From the NCBI GenBank assembly GCA_051277445.1, contig JBNMQC010000009.1, positions 1-36,501 on the forward strand: a stretch of 36,501 nt of DNA, written 5' to 3'. The notes below the pieces were generated by a model. The model made no database searches. It was given only the letters and a program-made list of their open reading frames with translations, and was not told the DNA's origin. The DNA comes from Bermanella sp051277445 (GTDB lineage: Bacteria; Pseudomonadota; Gammaproteobacteria; Pseudomonadales; Oceanobacteraceae). This document shows, one piece after another, positions 23,385-30,695 of this stretch. The stretch's first letter is position 1, and each line of letters opens with the position of its first letter. The position numbers were made by a program, and so were the translations under genes.

Positions 23385-26147
23385 ATGCTTACACGCAATC
23401 GCACGTTTTTCTTTGCCATCTTTTTGGCGATTGTATTTAGCTTTTTTCGCGGCGCCTTTGACCCTCAACCTGTCACCAGCAGCCAAGACACCAAGCAATA
23501 CCGCTATTTAGAACTTGATAACCAACTTCAAGTGCTATTGATCAGCGATGACGATGCCGATCACGGGGCGGCCAGCCTCGATGTGAATGTAGGCAGTCTC
23601 CAAGACCCAAGTACTCGACCAGGTCTAGCCCACTTTCTTGAACACATGTTGTTTTTGGGCACCAAAACCTACCCCACTGCTGGTGATTACCAGAGCTTCA
23701 TCAATCAACACGGTGGCACACATAACGCTTTCACCGCCCCTGAACACACGAATTACTTTTTCCAAGTGGAAGCCTCCCAGTTAAAAGGAGCCCTTGATCG
23801 TTTTAGCCGCTTCTTTTATGAGCCTTTATTCACCGAAGAATACGTGCAACGTGAGAAAAATGCGGTTCACAGCGAATACCAATCAAAATACAAAGATGAC
23901 TACCGCCGCATGCAGTACGTCAACAAAACCTTGATCAATCCTGCCCATCCAGCCAGCCAATTTGCCACCGGCCGCCTTGATACCTTAAGCGATAATGAAT
24001 CAAGTAAAGTCCGTGATGACCTCATCGCGTTTTACCAGCGTTACTACAGTGCCAACCTAATGACATTGGTGGTTTATGGACCACAACCACTGAACGAGTT
24101 GCAAACATGGGCAGAAACCCTGTTTGACCCTATTGAAAACAAACAGGCCAGCGTCGACGCCTACCCTGCCGAATTGTATGGTGACCTGCCAAAAGATGTG
24201 CGCATTGAGCCAGTCAAGCAGCTATTAAACCTAAGCTTTACCTTTCCGCTTAACGACGCCGTGAATGACTACAAGAAAAAGCCTACCCAGTTTATTGGCC
24301 ACTTGTTAGGCCACGAAGGCCAAGGCAGTTTACTGGCTTGGTTAAAACAACAAGGCTGGGCGGAAGGCTTAAGTGCCGGCCTTTCTAGTCAAATCAGTAA
24401 CAACAGTGCCATTCAAGTAAGCATTAGCCTGACCGAAACCGGCCTAAAACACATTGATGACATCAGCGCGCAATTGTTTGCTTATATTCGATTAATCCAA
24501 GCCAAAGGCGTGAACGAATGGGTATTTGAAGAAGAAAAACAGTTAAGCCATCTACAGTTTACCTTTGCTCCGGGCCAACAACCGGCCAGCTTGGTGCAAG
24601 GGCTCAGCATGAACATGCATGAATTCAAACCTCAGGACATCCTACAAGGACCATACCTATGGGAAGAGTTCGATGCCCAGCGCATCCAAGGCTTATTGGC
24701 TAAGTTAACCCCGGACAACACCATACGTACTCTGGTTGCCCCGAACGTAGAAACGGATCAAGTGGAAACTTGGTTTGCTGCCCCTTACGCCGTGGCACCA
24801 CTTTCACAAGCGCTTCAAGACGCTTGGAGCCGAGCGGAATTAGCCGAAGGCTTGCACTTACCGAAAGCCAACCCATTTATCCCGCAAGACATCACGATCT
24901 TACATAACACAAACCAAGATAAGCCAAAACGCGTCAAACAAGAAAGCGACGTACAACTATGGCACATACAAGATACGAGCTTTAACGGCCCGCAAAGCAG
25001 CATCTTTGTGAACATCCGCTCCCCGCTCATCAAGCAGAGCGCCCATAACCAAGTGATGCTGGATGCCTGGGTTAAACTGCTCAATGACCACCTCAACAGC
25101 TTCAGCTACCCTGCTTTATTAGCTGGGCAAGAGTACAGCTTGTATGGCCATATGCGCGGCCTGGGAATTCGTTTATATGGCTACCGCGATAAGCAAGACG
25201 TACTACTAGAAAAAGTGGTCAGTGAATTGAGTCAATTCAAAGCCAACGAACAGCAATGGCAACAAGCACAGCAAGAGCTTGTGAGAGCCTATGAAAACGC
25301 GTTGAAACAGAAGCCTTTTGAACGTTCCATTGCCGAGTTAAATCAGCGCCTCATTCAGCCAAGCTTTGACGAGCAAGCACTTATGAGCGCCGTAAAAGAA
25401 GCCACACTGGAAGATGTTATTGCCTTTAGCGGTCAGTTCTTCGATAAAATAGAAACCATCGTATTGGGCCACGGTAATATCAGTGAAGTGGACCTTCTGA
25501 ACACCGCGAACACCATCAAGGCATCCCTGATGCACAATGCCCGTATGGTCTCGGTTGAACGCAAGCATGTGGTGCAACTGCCAGCGCGACTATCCAAGCA
25601 GGACATTCGCGCAGAACATAACGACAATGCCATGACCTGGTATGTACAAGCGGTTACCGACACCCTAAAAGAACGCGCCACCATGGGCTTGCTAGGGCAA
25701 ATCGTACGTGCACCTTATTACACATACATGCGTACAGAGAAAAAGTATGGTTACGTGGTGTTTGCCACCCCGTATCCCATGCTTGACCAAGGCGGGCTTG
25801 CCTTCATCGTGCAATCGCCCAATACAGACTCCACAACGTTATTTAATGAAAGCCAGCAGTTCTTAAGCGGTTATGTGGACAGCATCCGTCAGATGAGCGA
25901 TGAAGATTTCAGTGCACACCAACAAGGTTTAATCACCAACCTGACGAAAAAACCGCTGAACCTAAAAGAGAAAAGCAATCGTTTCTGGAGCGAGATTGAC
26001 CGCGATAACACGCAGTTTAATACCCAGCAAACCCTTGCCGACTACATTGCTGATCTGAACCAAAAAGACGTGGCTGACTACCTAGAAGAACAGGTACTGA
26101 GCGACAATAGCAAAGGTTTACTGCTGTATTTTGATGGGCAAAAATAA
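23385..26147 (+). CDS. M16 insulinase-family metalloprotease (pitrilysin-like)
   Basis: 920 residues, matching the four-domain single-chain pitrilysin type. A hydrophobic N terminus (9-22) should export it to the periplasm. The inverted zinc motif HFLEH is at 83-87 with Glu86 as base; the third zinc ligand is Glu164 in NAVHSEY, 81 residues from His83 as in E. coli protease III. The C-terminal half includes RTEKKYGYVVFATPYP, the substrate-binding Arg/Tyr block of the family. It degrades small peptides. A rho-independent terminator follows. It is probably co-transcribed with the upstream 89-residue gene. Confidence 0.92.
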   Translation: MLTRNRTFFFAIFLAIVFSFFRGAFDPQPVTSSQDTKQYRYLELDNQLQVLLISDDDADHGAASLDVNVGSLQDPSTRPGLAHFLEHMLFLGTKTYPTAGDYQSFINQHGGTHNAFTAPEHTNYFFQVEASQLKGALDRFSRFFYEPLFTEEYVQREKNAVHSEYQSKYKDDYRRMQYVNKTLINPAHPASQFATGRLDTLSDNESSKVRDDLIAFYQRYYSANLMTLVVYGPQPLNELQTWAETLFDPIENKQASVDAYPAELYGDLPKDVRIEPVKQLLNLSFTFPLNDAVNDYKKKPTQFIGHLLGHEGQGSLLAWLKQQGWAEGLSAGLSSQISNNSAIQVSISLTETGLKHIDDISAQLFAYIRLIQAKGVNEWVFEEEKQLSHLQFTFAPGQQPASLVQGLSMNMHEFKPQDILQGPYLWEEFDAQRIQGLLAKLTPDNTIRTLVAPNVETDQVETWFAAPYAVAPLSQALQDAWSRAELAEGLHLPKANPFIPQDITILHNTNQDKPKRVKQESDVQLWHIQDTSFNGPQSSIFVNIRSPLIKQSAHNQVMLDAWVKLLNDHLNSFSYPALLAGQEYSLYGHMRGLGIRLYGYRDKQDVLLEKVVSELSQFKANEQQWQQAQQELVRAYENALKQKPFERSIAELNQRLIQPSFDEQALMSAVKEATLEDVIAFSGQFFDKIETIVLGHGNISEVDLLNTANTIKASLMHNARMVSVERKHVVQLPARLSKQDIRAEHNDNAMTWYVQAVTDTLKERATMGLLGQIVRAPYYTYMRTEKKYGYVVFATPYPMLDQGGLAFIVQSPNTDSTTLFNESQQFLSGYVDSIRQMSDEDFSAHQQGLITNLTKKPLNLKEKSNRFWSEIDRDNTQFNTQQTLADYIADLNQKDVADYLEEQVLSDNSKGLLLYFDGQK

Positions 26148-26173
26148 CCACTATCGGTTAGTGTCCCAACCAA

Positions 26174-26202
26174 AAAAGCCAGTTCATTGAACTGGTTTTT
26201 TT
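26174..26202 (+). terminator. Intrinsic terminator of the pitrilysin-type gene
   Basis: CCAGTTC (26179-26185) pairs with GAACTGG (26189-26195) across a 3-base loop, flanked by six A before and seven T after, within 30 bases of the stop. The flanking A/T can extend the stem. Confidence 0.85.
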
Positions 26203-26279
26203 GTATCTGCCCCATAAATTCCTTGAAGAAGCCCCCTTAACCATTTAAATTAGGTAAAACTAATATAAAGGAGACGGTT

Positions 26280-26828
26280 ATGCGTTTCATGCTCATACTG
26301 ATAACCCTAGTAAGCTCATCCCTTTTACAAGCACAGCCAGCCCCTGATAAACAGGCCGCACGTGAAACCATTCAGGGGTTTGCCAAAGACCTTAAACAAG
26401 TGTTGGTGAGCACCATGAAGGCGGATGGGCCTGTTGCCGCGATTAAGGTTTGTAACCTAAGTGCTCCAGCCATTGCCACACAACATAGTCAATCGCCTTG
26501 GGACATTAGCCGAACATCACTCAAAGTGCGCAACGCAAACAATACGCCTGACGCTTGGCTAAAAAATGTACTGTTGGAATTTGAGCAGCGTAAGCAAAAT
26601 GGCGAAACGGTTAGCAGCATTGAATACAGTGAGCAACGAACAGACGGCTGGTACTTTGTAAAAGCCATTCCAACGGGCGAGCCTTGCCTAGCCTGCCACG
26701 GCAGTAATCTTAAACCCGCCGTTCAAGAGAAGCTGTCCGAACTTTACCCTAACGATCAAGCAACCGGTTTTAGCCTTGGGGATATTCGTGGCGCGTTTGT
26801 GGTGAAAAAGGAAACGTTTAAGCATTAA
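26280..26828 (+). CDS. Periplasmic Tll0287-like (DUF3365) haem-type protein
   Basis: 182 residues. Signal peptide 1-18 (cleavage near LQA-QP). The mature part is a DUF3365/Tll0287-like domain, a PAS-like fold known to bind haem. CLACH (136-140) is a CxxCH c-type haem site close to the C terminus, and Cys58 in KVCNLSAPAIA is also conserved in the family. It could sense redox state or gas, or carry electrons; the role is not established. AAAGGAGA precedes the ATG. No partner gene is adjacent (downstream argG is on the other strand). Confidence 0.85.
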   Translation: MRFMLILITLVSSSLLQAQPAPDKQAARETIQGFAKDLKQVLVSTMKADGPVAAIKVCNLSAPAIATQHSQSPWDISRTSLKVRNANNTPDAWLKNVLLEFEQRKQNGETVSSIEYSEQRTDGWYFVKAIPTGEPCLACHGSNLKPAVQEKLSELYPNDQATGFSLGDIRGAFVVKKETFKH

Positions 26829-26912
26829 AGCATTGGCTGAAACCGAATGCTCAAACACGCCGTTACGGTTTTCAATCGTCAGCACACTCACTTGATTTAA
26901 TGTAGCGCCCAC

Positions 26913-26942
26913 AAAAAAGCCCCGCTTTTTACAAAGCGAGGC
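26913..26942 (-). terminator. Intrinsic terminator of argG
   Basis: Read on the minus strand, GCCTCGCTTT pairs with AAAGCGGGGC (10 pairs, one G-U) around a GTAA loop, followed by six T. It lies about 29 bases after the argG stop. Confidence 0.85.
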
Positions 26943-26970
26943 TTCTTAGACTCGTAACAACTTTAACGCA

Positions 26971-28188
26971 TTAAAGTAGGTTACGGCCTTTTTTCGCAGC
27001 GATTCGTAAACGCAATGCATTCAACTTAATGAAGCCAGCAGCGTCTTTTTGATCGTAAGCACCCGCATCATCTTCAAACGTTGCAATGCTTTCGTCGAAC
27101 AAAGAGTCGTCAGACTTACGACCCACAACAACGACGTTACCTTTGTACAGTTTAATACGTACAGTCCCGTTTACGTGTGTTTGAGTTTCGTCGATGGCCG
27201 CTTGAAGCATTTTACGCTCTGGGCTCCACCAGTAACCGTTATACACTAACTCAGCGTAACGAGGCATTAGCTCATCTTTTAAGTGTGCTGCGTTACGGTC
27301 AAGGGTCAAAGACTCAATGGCACGGTGCGCTTTTAGCATGACAAAACCCGCTGGGGTTTCATAACAACCACGGGCTTTCATGCCCACGTAACGGTTTTCA
27401 ACGATGTCAGTACGACCCACACCGTTTTCACCCGCCACCTTGTTAAGGTATTCCATAACCGTTGCAGGGCTCATTTCTTTATCGTCGATTGCAACGATGT
27501 CACCACCTTTAAAGGTGATATCTAGATAAGTTGGCGCATCAGGTGCCGCTTCAGGAGACTTGGTCCACAACCACATGTCTTCTTCTGGCTCATTCCAAGG
27601 GTCTTCAATTAAGTCACCTTCGTATGAAATGTGCAGCAAGTTAGCATCCATAGAATAAGGCGATTTCTTACCCGCTTTATTTTCAACTTGAATTCCGTGA
27701 TCAGCACAGTAAGCCATTAATTTTTCACGGCTGTTCAAGTCCCATTCACGCCAAGGTGCAATCACTTGTACACCCGGCTTAAGGGCGTAAGCACCCAGCT
27801 CAAAACGTACTTGGTCATTACCCTTACCGGTAGCACCATGGGAAATAGCATCAGCGCCAGTTTCGTTCGCAATCTCAATCAAACGCTTGGCGATCAATGG
27901 GCGAGCAATCGAAGTACCTAAATAATACTCACCTTCATAAATGGCATTGGCGCGGAACATTGGAAAAACAAAGTCGCGAGCAAACTCTTCGCGCAAGTCT
28001 TCAATGTAGATTTCTTTGATACCCATAGCCTTAGCTTTTGCGCGTGCAGGCTCTAACTCTTCACCCTGACCTAGGTCAGCAGTAAACGTTACGATTTCAG
28101 CTTGGTATTCTTCTTGTAACCATTTAGCGATTACAGAAGTATCCAAACCACCGGAGTAGGCCAAAACAATCTTATTGATCTTGGACAT
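26971..28188 (-). CDS. argG: Argininosuccinate synthase
   Basis: 405 residues, typical of the bacterial short type. It condenses citrulline with aspartate using ATP in arginine biosynthesis. Diagnostic parts: AYSGGLDTS (10-18, the PP-loop), TADLGQG, a GATGKGNDQVRFE block and SMDANLLHISYEGDLIEDP, with YNGYWWSPER near the C terminus. AGGAG precedes the ATG. The leader (28189-28353) contains two perfect inverted repeats, but I found no convincing ArgR box. argH and argF are not in the window. Confidence 0.97.
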   Translation of the reverse strand: MSKINKIVLAYSGGLDTSVIAKWLQEEYQAEIVTFTADLGQGEELEPARAKAKAMGIKEIYIEDLREEFARDFVFPMFRANAIYEGEYYLGTSIARPLIAKRLIEIANETGADAISHGATGKGNDQVRFELGAYALKPGVQVIAPWREWDLNSREKLMAYCADHGIQVENKAGKKSPYSMDANLLHISYEGDLIEDPWNEPEEDMWLWTKSPEAAPDAPTYLDITFKGGDIVAIDDKEMSPATVMEYLNKVAGENGVGRTDIVENRYVGMKARGCYETPAGFVMLKAHRAIESLTLDRNAAHLKDELMPRYAELVYNGYWWSPERKMLQAAIDETQTHVNGTVRIKLYKGNVVVVGRKSDDSLFDESIATFEDDAGAYDQKDAAGFIKLNALRLRIAAKKGRNLL

Positions 28189-28212
28189 TAAGTGCTCCTA
28201 AAGGCATAGAAC

Positions 28213-28233
28213 ATTGACCATCTCATGGTCAAT
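28213..28233. promoter_or_regulatory. Inverted repeat just upstream of argG
   Basis: ATTGACCA (28213-28220) and TGGTCAAT (28226-28233) form a perfect 8-bp dyad with a 5-base spacer, about 25 bases before the argG start. It could be an operator or an mRNA hairpin next to the ribosome site. Confidence 0.5.
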
Positions 28234-28265
28234 ACGGATAAAATCAGGGGGCGTATTCTATCGGG

Positions 28266-28288
28266 AATACTGGCCATGCGCCAGTATT
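28266..28288. promoter_or_regulatory. Second inverted repeat in the argG leader
   Basis: AATACTGGC (28266-28274) and GCCAGTATT (28280-28288) form a perfect 9-bp dyad with a 5-base loop. No T tract follows on the argG strand, so it is not an attenuator of the intrinsic type. It lies between argG and the divergent six-cysteine protein gene. Confidence 0.5.
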
Positions 28289-28353
28289 GGTCTAATGTAG
28301 ATAAAAAGCCTCGGCTTATTTTGTCTAATTTAACATCGCCTTGAGGGCCACCT

Positions 28354-28683
28354 ATGAAATTCGTGCTCACTTTGATATTCAGCCTCTCTATTCTCTCCCA
28401 AGCCTGCGCCGGCGACCTTGAAGGCAGTAACATTAATGGCTTTGATTTCAGCTACATTGATATCGAAAAAAACTGCACGGTTCAGCGTGAGGGCCAAGAA
28501 TCGCTCTCGGTTAAATGCAAAGGCAGCAACTTAAAAACCGTATCGCGCAGCTGTGGTGGCTATATATCAAGAGGCCTAGAAAGCGCGAAACTCAACTGCG
28601 GCGGCTCCCTATGGGTACTCAATCAACGCTGCAAGGTTGAAATGCGAGGGGCTGATTACGGCGAGATCAACTGTAAGATTTAA
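28354..28683 (+). CDS. Small secreted six-cysteine protein, unknown function
   Basis: 109 residues. Signal peptide about 1-19 (KFVLTLIFSLSILSQACA then GDLEG). The mature chain of about 90 residues has six cysteines at fairly regular distances (in NCTVQ, VKCKG, SCGG, NCGG, RCKV, NCKI), enough for three disulfides, with glycine-rich short strands. No family recognised; the cysteine also present in the signal region does not fit a lipobox well. It is probably periplasmic or secreted. It is divergent from argG, and the shared 165-base gap holds two dyads. Confidence 0.62.
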   Translation: MKFVLTLIFSLSILSQACAGDLEGSNINGFDFSYIDIEKNCTVQREGQESLSVKCKGSNLKTVSRSCGGYISRGLESAKLNCGGSLWVLNQRCKVEMRGADYGEINCKI

Positions 28684-28712
28684 GCTTGGCTATTATCGCC
28701 CACAGTAAAACC

Positions 28713-28728
28713 AAGCAAGCGCTTGCTT
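28713..28728. promoter_or_regulatory. 16-bp perfect palindrome upstream of SDR gene
   Basis: AAGCAAGCGCTTGCTT is a perfect palindrome with no spacer, 44 bases before the SDR ATG and 30 bases after the previous stop. The form is typical of a dimeric repressor operator, for example of TetR type, but no regulator gene is nearby. Confidence 0.55.
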
Positions 28729-28749
28729 TAAGGTGTTCTATTTTCTAAT

Positions 28750-28773
28750 ATGCCCAGACATCAATCTGGGCAT
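28750..28773 (+). promoter_or_regulatory. Hairpin covering the SDR start codon
   Basis: ATGCCCAGA (28750-28758) and TCTGGGCAT (28765-28773) form a perfect 9-bp stem with a 6-base loop. The right arm includes the purine-rich TCTGGG and the first two bases of the ATG at 28772. If transcribed, it would mask this start; the ATG at 28778 lies just outside. Confidence 0.55.
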
Positions 28774-29551
28774 GACTATGGACCTTAATAATAAAAATAT
28801 CGTCATAACAGGGGCCGCATCCGGCATTGGCTTAGCGCTATTAGAAGCCATAAGCAAAATACCCAAGGTCACCATTGTGGCGACGGACATCAATCCTTCG
28901 GCCCATTCATTTCCAGAATGTGTGCACTTCATCCAACAGGATATTGCCAACCAGCAAGGCGTGGACACGCTATTTGCGCAAGCCCTTGAGAGAATGGGCC
29001 ACATTGATCTGTTCATCGCCAATGCAGGCTTTGCCTATTACGAGCAAACCCAGCAGGCAAATTGGCAACACATCGATAACATCTACCAGTGTAATACCTT
29101 CAGTCCCATTTACAGCGCCCACAAGATGGCAGGTGTTAATCAGGGTCGTGAATACGGCGTACTGGTTACAGCAAGCTTTATGGGATTATACAGCCTGCCT
29201 GGTTACAGTTTATACAGTTCTACCAAGGCCGCTCTTTTATCTTGGGCCGATGCGTACCGTCGCGAGAAAGACGACCAAGGGCACATCATGATGCTTTGCC
29301 CTGTGGCCACTAAAACTCACTTCTTCGACACCAAGGCGCCTGTGCCTTGGCCTTCGCAAAGCGCTGAAGACGTCGCCTTAGCCGCCATCAAAGGCGTTCA
29401 AGATAACCGCCATCGTATTTACCCAAGCAAACTCAGTGTGCTCACCCTAGCGCTAAATTGGGTGTTTCCATTGGTGATGCCTATTTACAAAAAAATAGAA
29501 GGGGCCAAGTTTAGCAAGTGGCTAGCTCAGCATGCTGGAAGTGAGAATTAG
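28772..29551 (+). CDS. Short-chain dehydrogenase/reductase
   Basis: 260 residues from ATG 28772 (or 258 from 28778); the open frame continues to 28733 but crosses the hairpin and palindrome region. SDR hallmarks: TGAASGIG cofactor motif, NAG, a Ser in the VTASFMG strand and YSSTK catalytic Tyr/Lys. The C-terminal ~30 residues contain a hydrophobic stretch (LTLALNWVFPLVMPIYKKIEG) that could anchor the enzyme to the membrane, as in some lipid-oxidising SDRs. The substrate is unknown. A long A/T-rich hairpin after the stop may end its transcript. Confidence 0.86.
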   Translation: MTMDLNNKNIVITGAASGIGLALLEAISKIPKVTIVATDINPSAHSFPECVHFIQQDIANQQGVDTLFAQALERMGHIDLFIANAGFAYYEQTQQANWQHIDNIYQCNTFSPIYSAHKMAGVNQGREYGVLVTASFMGLYSLPGYSLYSSTKAALLSWADAYRREKDDQGHIMMLCPVATKTHFFDTKAPVPWPSQSAEDVALAAIKGVQDNRHRIYPSKLSVLTLALNWVFPLVMPIYKKIEGAKFSKWLAQHAGSEN

Positions 29552-29566
29552 AGTCCGTTTAAACAC

Positions 29567-29600
29567 AAACAAAAGCTGAATCATTATTCAACTTTTGTTT
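29567..29600 (+). other. Long A/T-rich hairpin after the SDR gene
   Basis: AAACAAAAG (29567-29575) pairs with CTTTTGTTT (29592-29600), and an inner TGAA/TTCA extends it to about 13 pairs with one mismatch. Only a short T run follows, so termination is weak or the hairpin acts by stabilising the mRNA end. Confidence 0.5.
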
Positions 29601-29714
29601 GGCACTTTTGTGCTACAAATCTTAATCAAGCGTTAACAAGATATTACGCAACACCATTATGTAAGCTGCTTAAATACATCCAATAGGCATCACTACTCAT
29701 TTTGGAAGACCCGT

Positions 29715-30035
29715 ATGAACGCACGGACTCAAATTAAGCACCCACCATTAATCAGTAACACCATGGCTGGAATTGCTTTCACCATTCATATCATCTTGAG
29801 TGTGATCAACTTTAACTTCACCACCCTCATCAACGGCATTGGGTTGCATCAAAGTAATATCAATACCCTCATATTAGCGGTGATTCAGCCCGTTTTAGTG
29901 GCAACCCTAGTGGCGCCGATTTTATGCATTGTGCGCCACACTGATTTTTTGTCTGAATTCAGAAATATCTTGTTTTTATCGGTCGGTTTATTTGTGGTCC
30001 ATGCCCTAGCCGATATGGCAGGCATATTTCGTTAA
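29715..30035 (+). CDS. Small membrane protein, unknown function
   Basis: 106 residues with three hydrophobic segments (about 19-37, 49-71, 82-101), polar N terminus, no signal peptide. No family recognised. Its TAA overlaps the TAA of the convergent esterase gene within the tetramer TTAA. The 163 bases upstream hold the SDR terminator hairpin and no clear promoter; GGAAGA lies before the ATG. Confidence 0.6.
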   Translation: MNARTQIKHPPLISNTMAGIAFTIHIILSVINFNFTTLINGIGLHQSNINTLILAVIQPVLVATLVAPILCIVRHTDFLSEFRNILFLSVGLFVVHALADMAGIFR

Positions 30036-30688
30036 GCCAGCAACTGGTTAATGTACTCCTGAATATCTTTCACCTGTGACGGGCAAACATTATGGGCCAT
30101 GGTGTACTCACTCATTGTCGGGGCAAAACCCGCTTGCTCTAAGGCATGAAAAGCACGCTCACCTAAGCTCATAGGCACCACATCATCACAATTACCATGA
30201 CTGACCCAAACAGGTGTTTGCTTAAAGTGAGCCGATGCCACAGAACTGGGATCCGCAATATAGGTACTCATGGGCAACACCCCCGCTAATGGGTGCTTAC
30301 AGTGAAACAATACGTCATAGGCGACGGCCCCGCCCTGAGAGAAGCCCGCAATAATGATGCGTTCACTCTTAATGCCAGAGCGCATCAATTCGTCAATTTT
30401 GGCCAAGACCTGGTCCCGTGACTGAGCTAAATCATTAAGATTTGCTTTGCGTTCAACCCCATGGATTTCTAAGTCATACCAAGCAGGCATCTTGGCTCCA
30501 CCATTAATGGTCACACTGCGAACGGGTGCATCCGGAAAGACATAATGCATGGAAATGCTGTCATTCAACTTAAGATGCTTAGCCATAGGCACAAAGTCAT
30601 CACTGCTAGCACCTAAGCCATGCAGCCAAATAATGGCGGCATTGGCCTGGGTTTGCGGTTTTATTTCAACACACCGAAATGCACTCAT
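30032..30688 (-). CDS. Serine carboxylesterase, alpha/beta hydrolase (phospholipase/carboxylesterase family)
   Basis: 218 residues, the length of bacterial carboxylesterase-II/acyl-protein-thioesterase-like enzymes. Catalytic triad Ser117 (GFSQGG), Asp168 (HGNCDDVVP) and His199 (MAHNV), with LHGLGASSDDF as the oxyanion segment. It hydrolyses short acyl esters or lysophospholipids. No signal peptide, so cytoplasmic. It starts seven bases after the YbbP-type permease stop and is the third gene of that operon, in a position comparable to the tesA link of ybbAP in E. coli, although TesA is a different (SGNH) hydrolase. Confidence 0.88.
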   Translation of the reverse strand: MSAFRCVEIKPQTQANAAIIWLHGLGASSDDFVPMAKHLKLNDSISMHYVFPDAPVRSVTINGGAKMPAWYDLEIHGVERKANLNDLAQSRDQVLAKIDELMRSGIKSERIIIAGFSQGGAVAYDVLFHCKHPLAGVLPMSTYIADPSSVASAHFKQTPVWVSHGNCDDVVPMSLGERAFHALEQAGFAPTMSEYTMAHNVCPSQVKDIQEYINQLLA

Positions 30689-30695
30689 AATCTAC

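Noticed and set aside
28306..28318. AAGCC/GGCTT dyad followed by T on the argG strand as attenuator
   Set aside because: The loop would be only two or three bases and the stem five pairs, too weak for a terminator.
28354..28410. Lipoprotein signal in the six-cysteine protein
   Set aside because: The residues before the cysteine (LSQAC) do not fit the lipobox; an AxA-type cleavage after ACA is more likely.
28188..28433. Minus-strand frame upstream of argG
   Set aside because: It covers the argG leader dyads and the signal-peptide region of the divergent six-cysteine gene, and resembles no protein.
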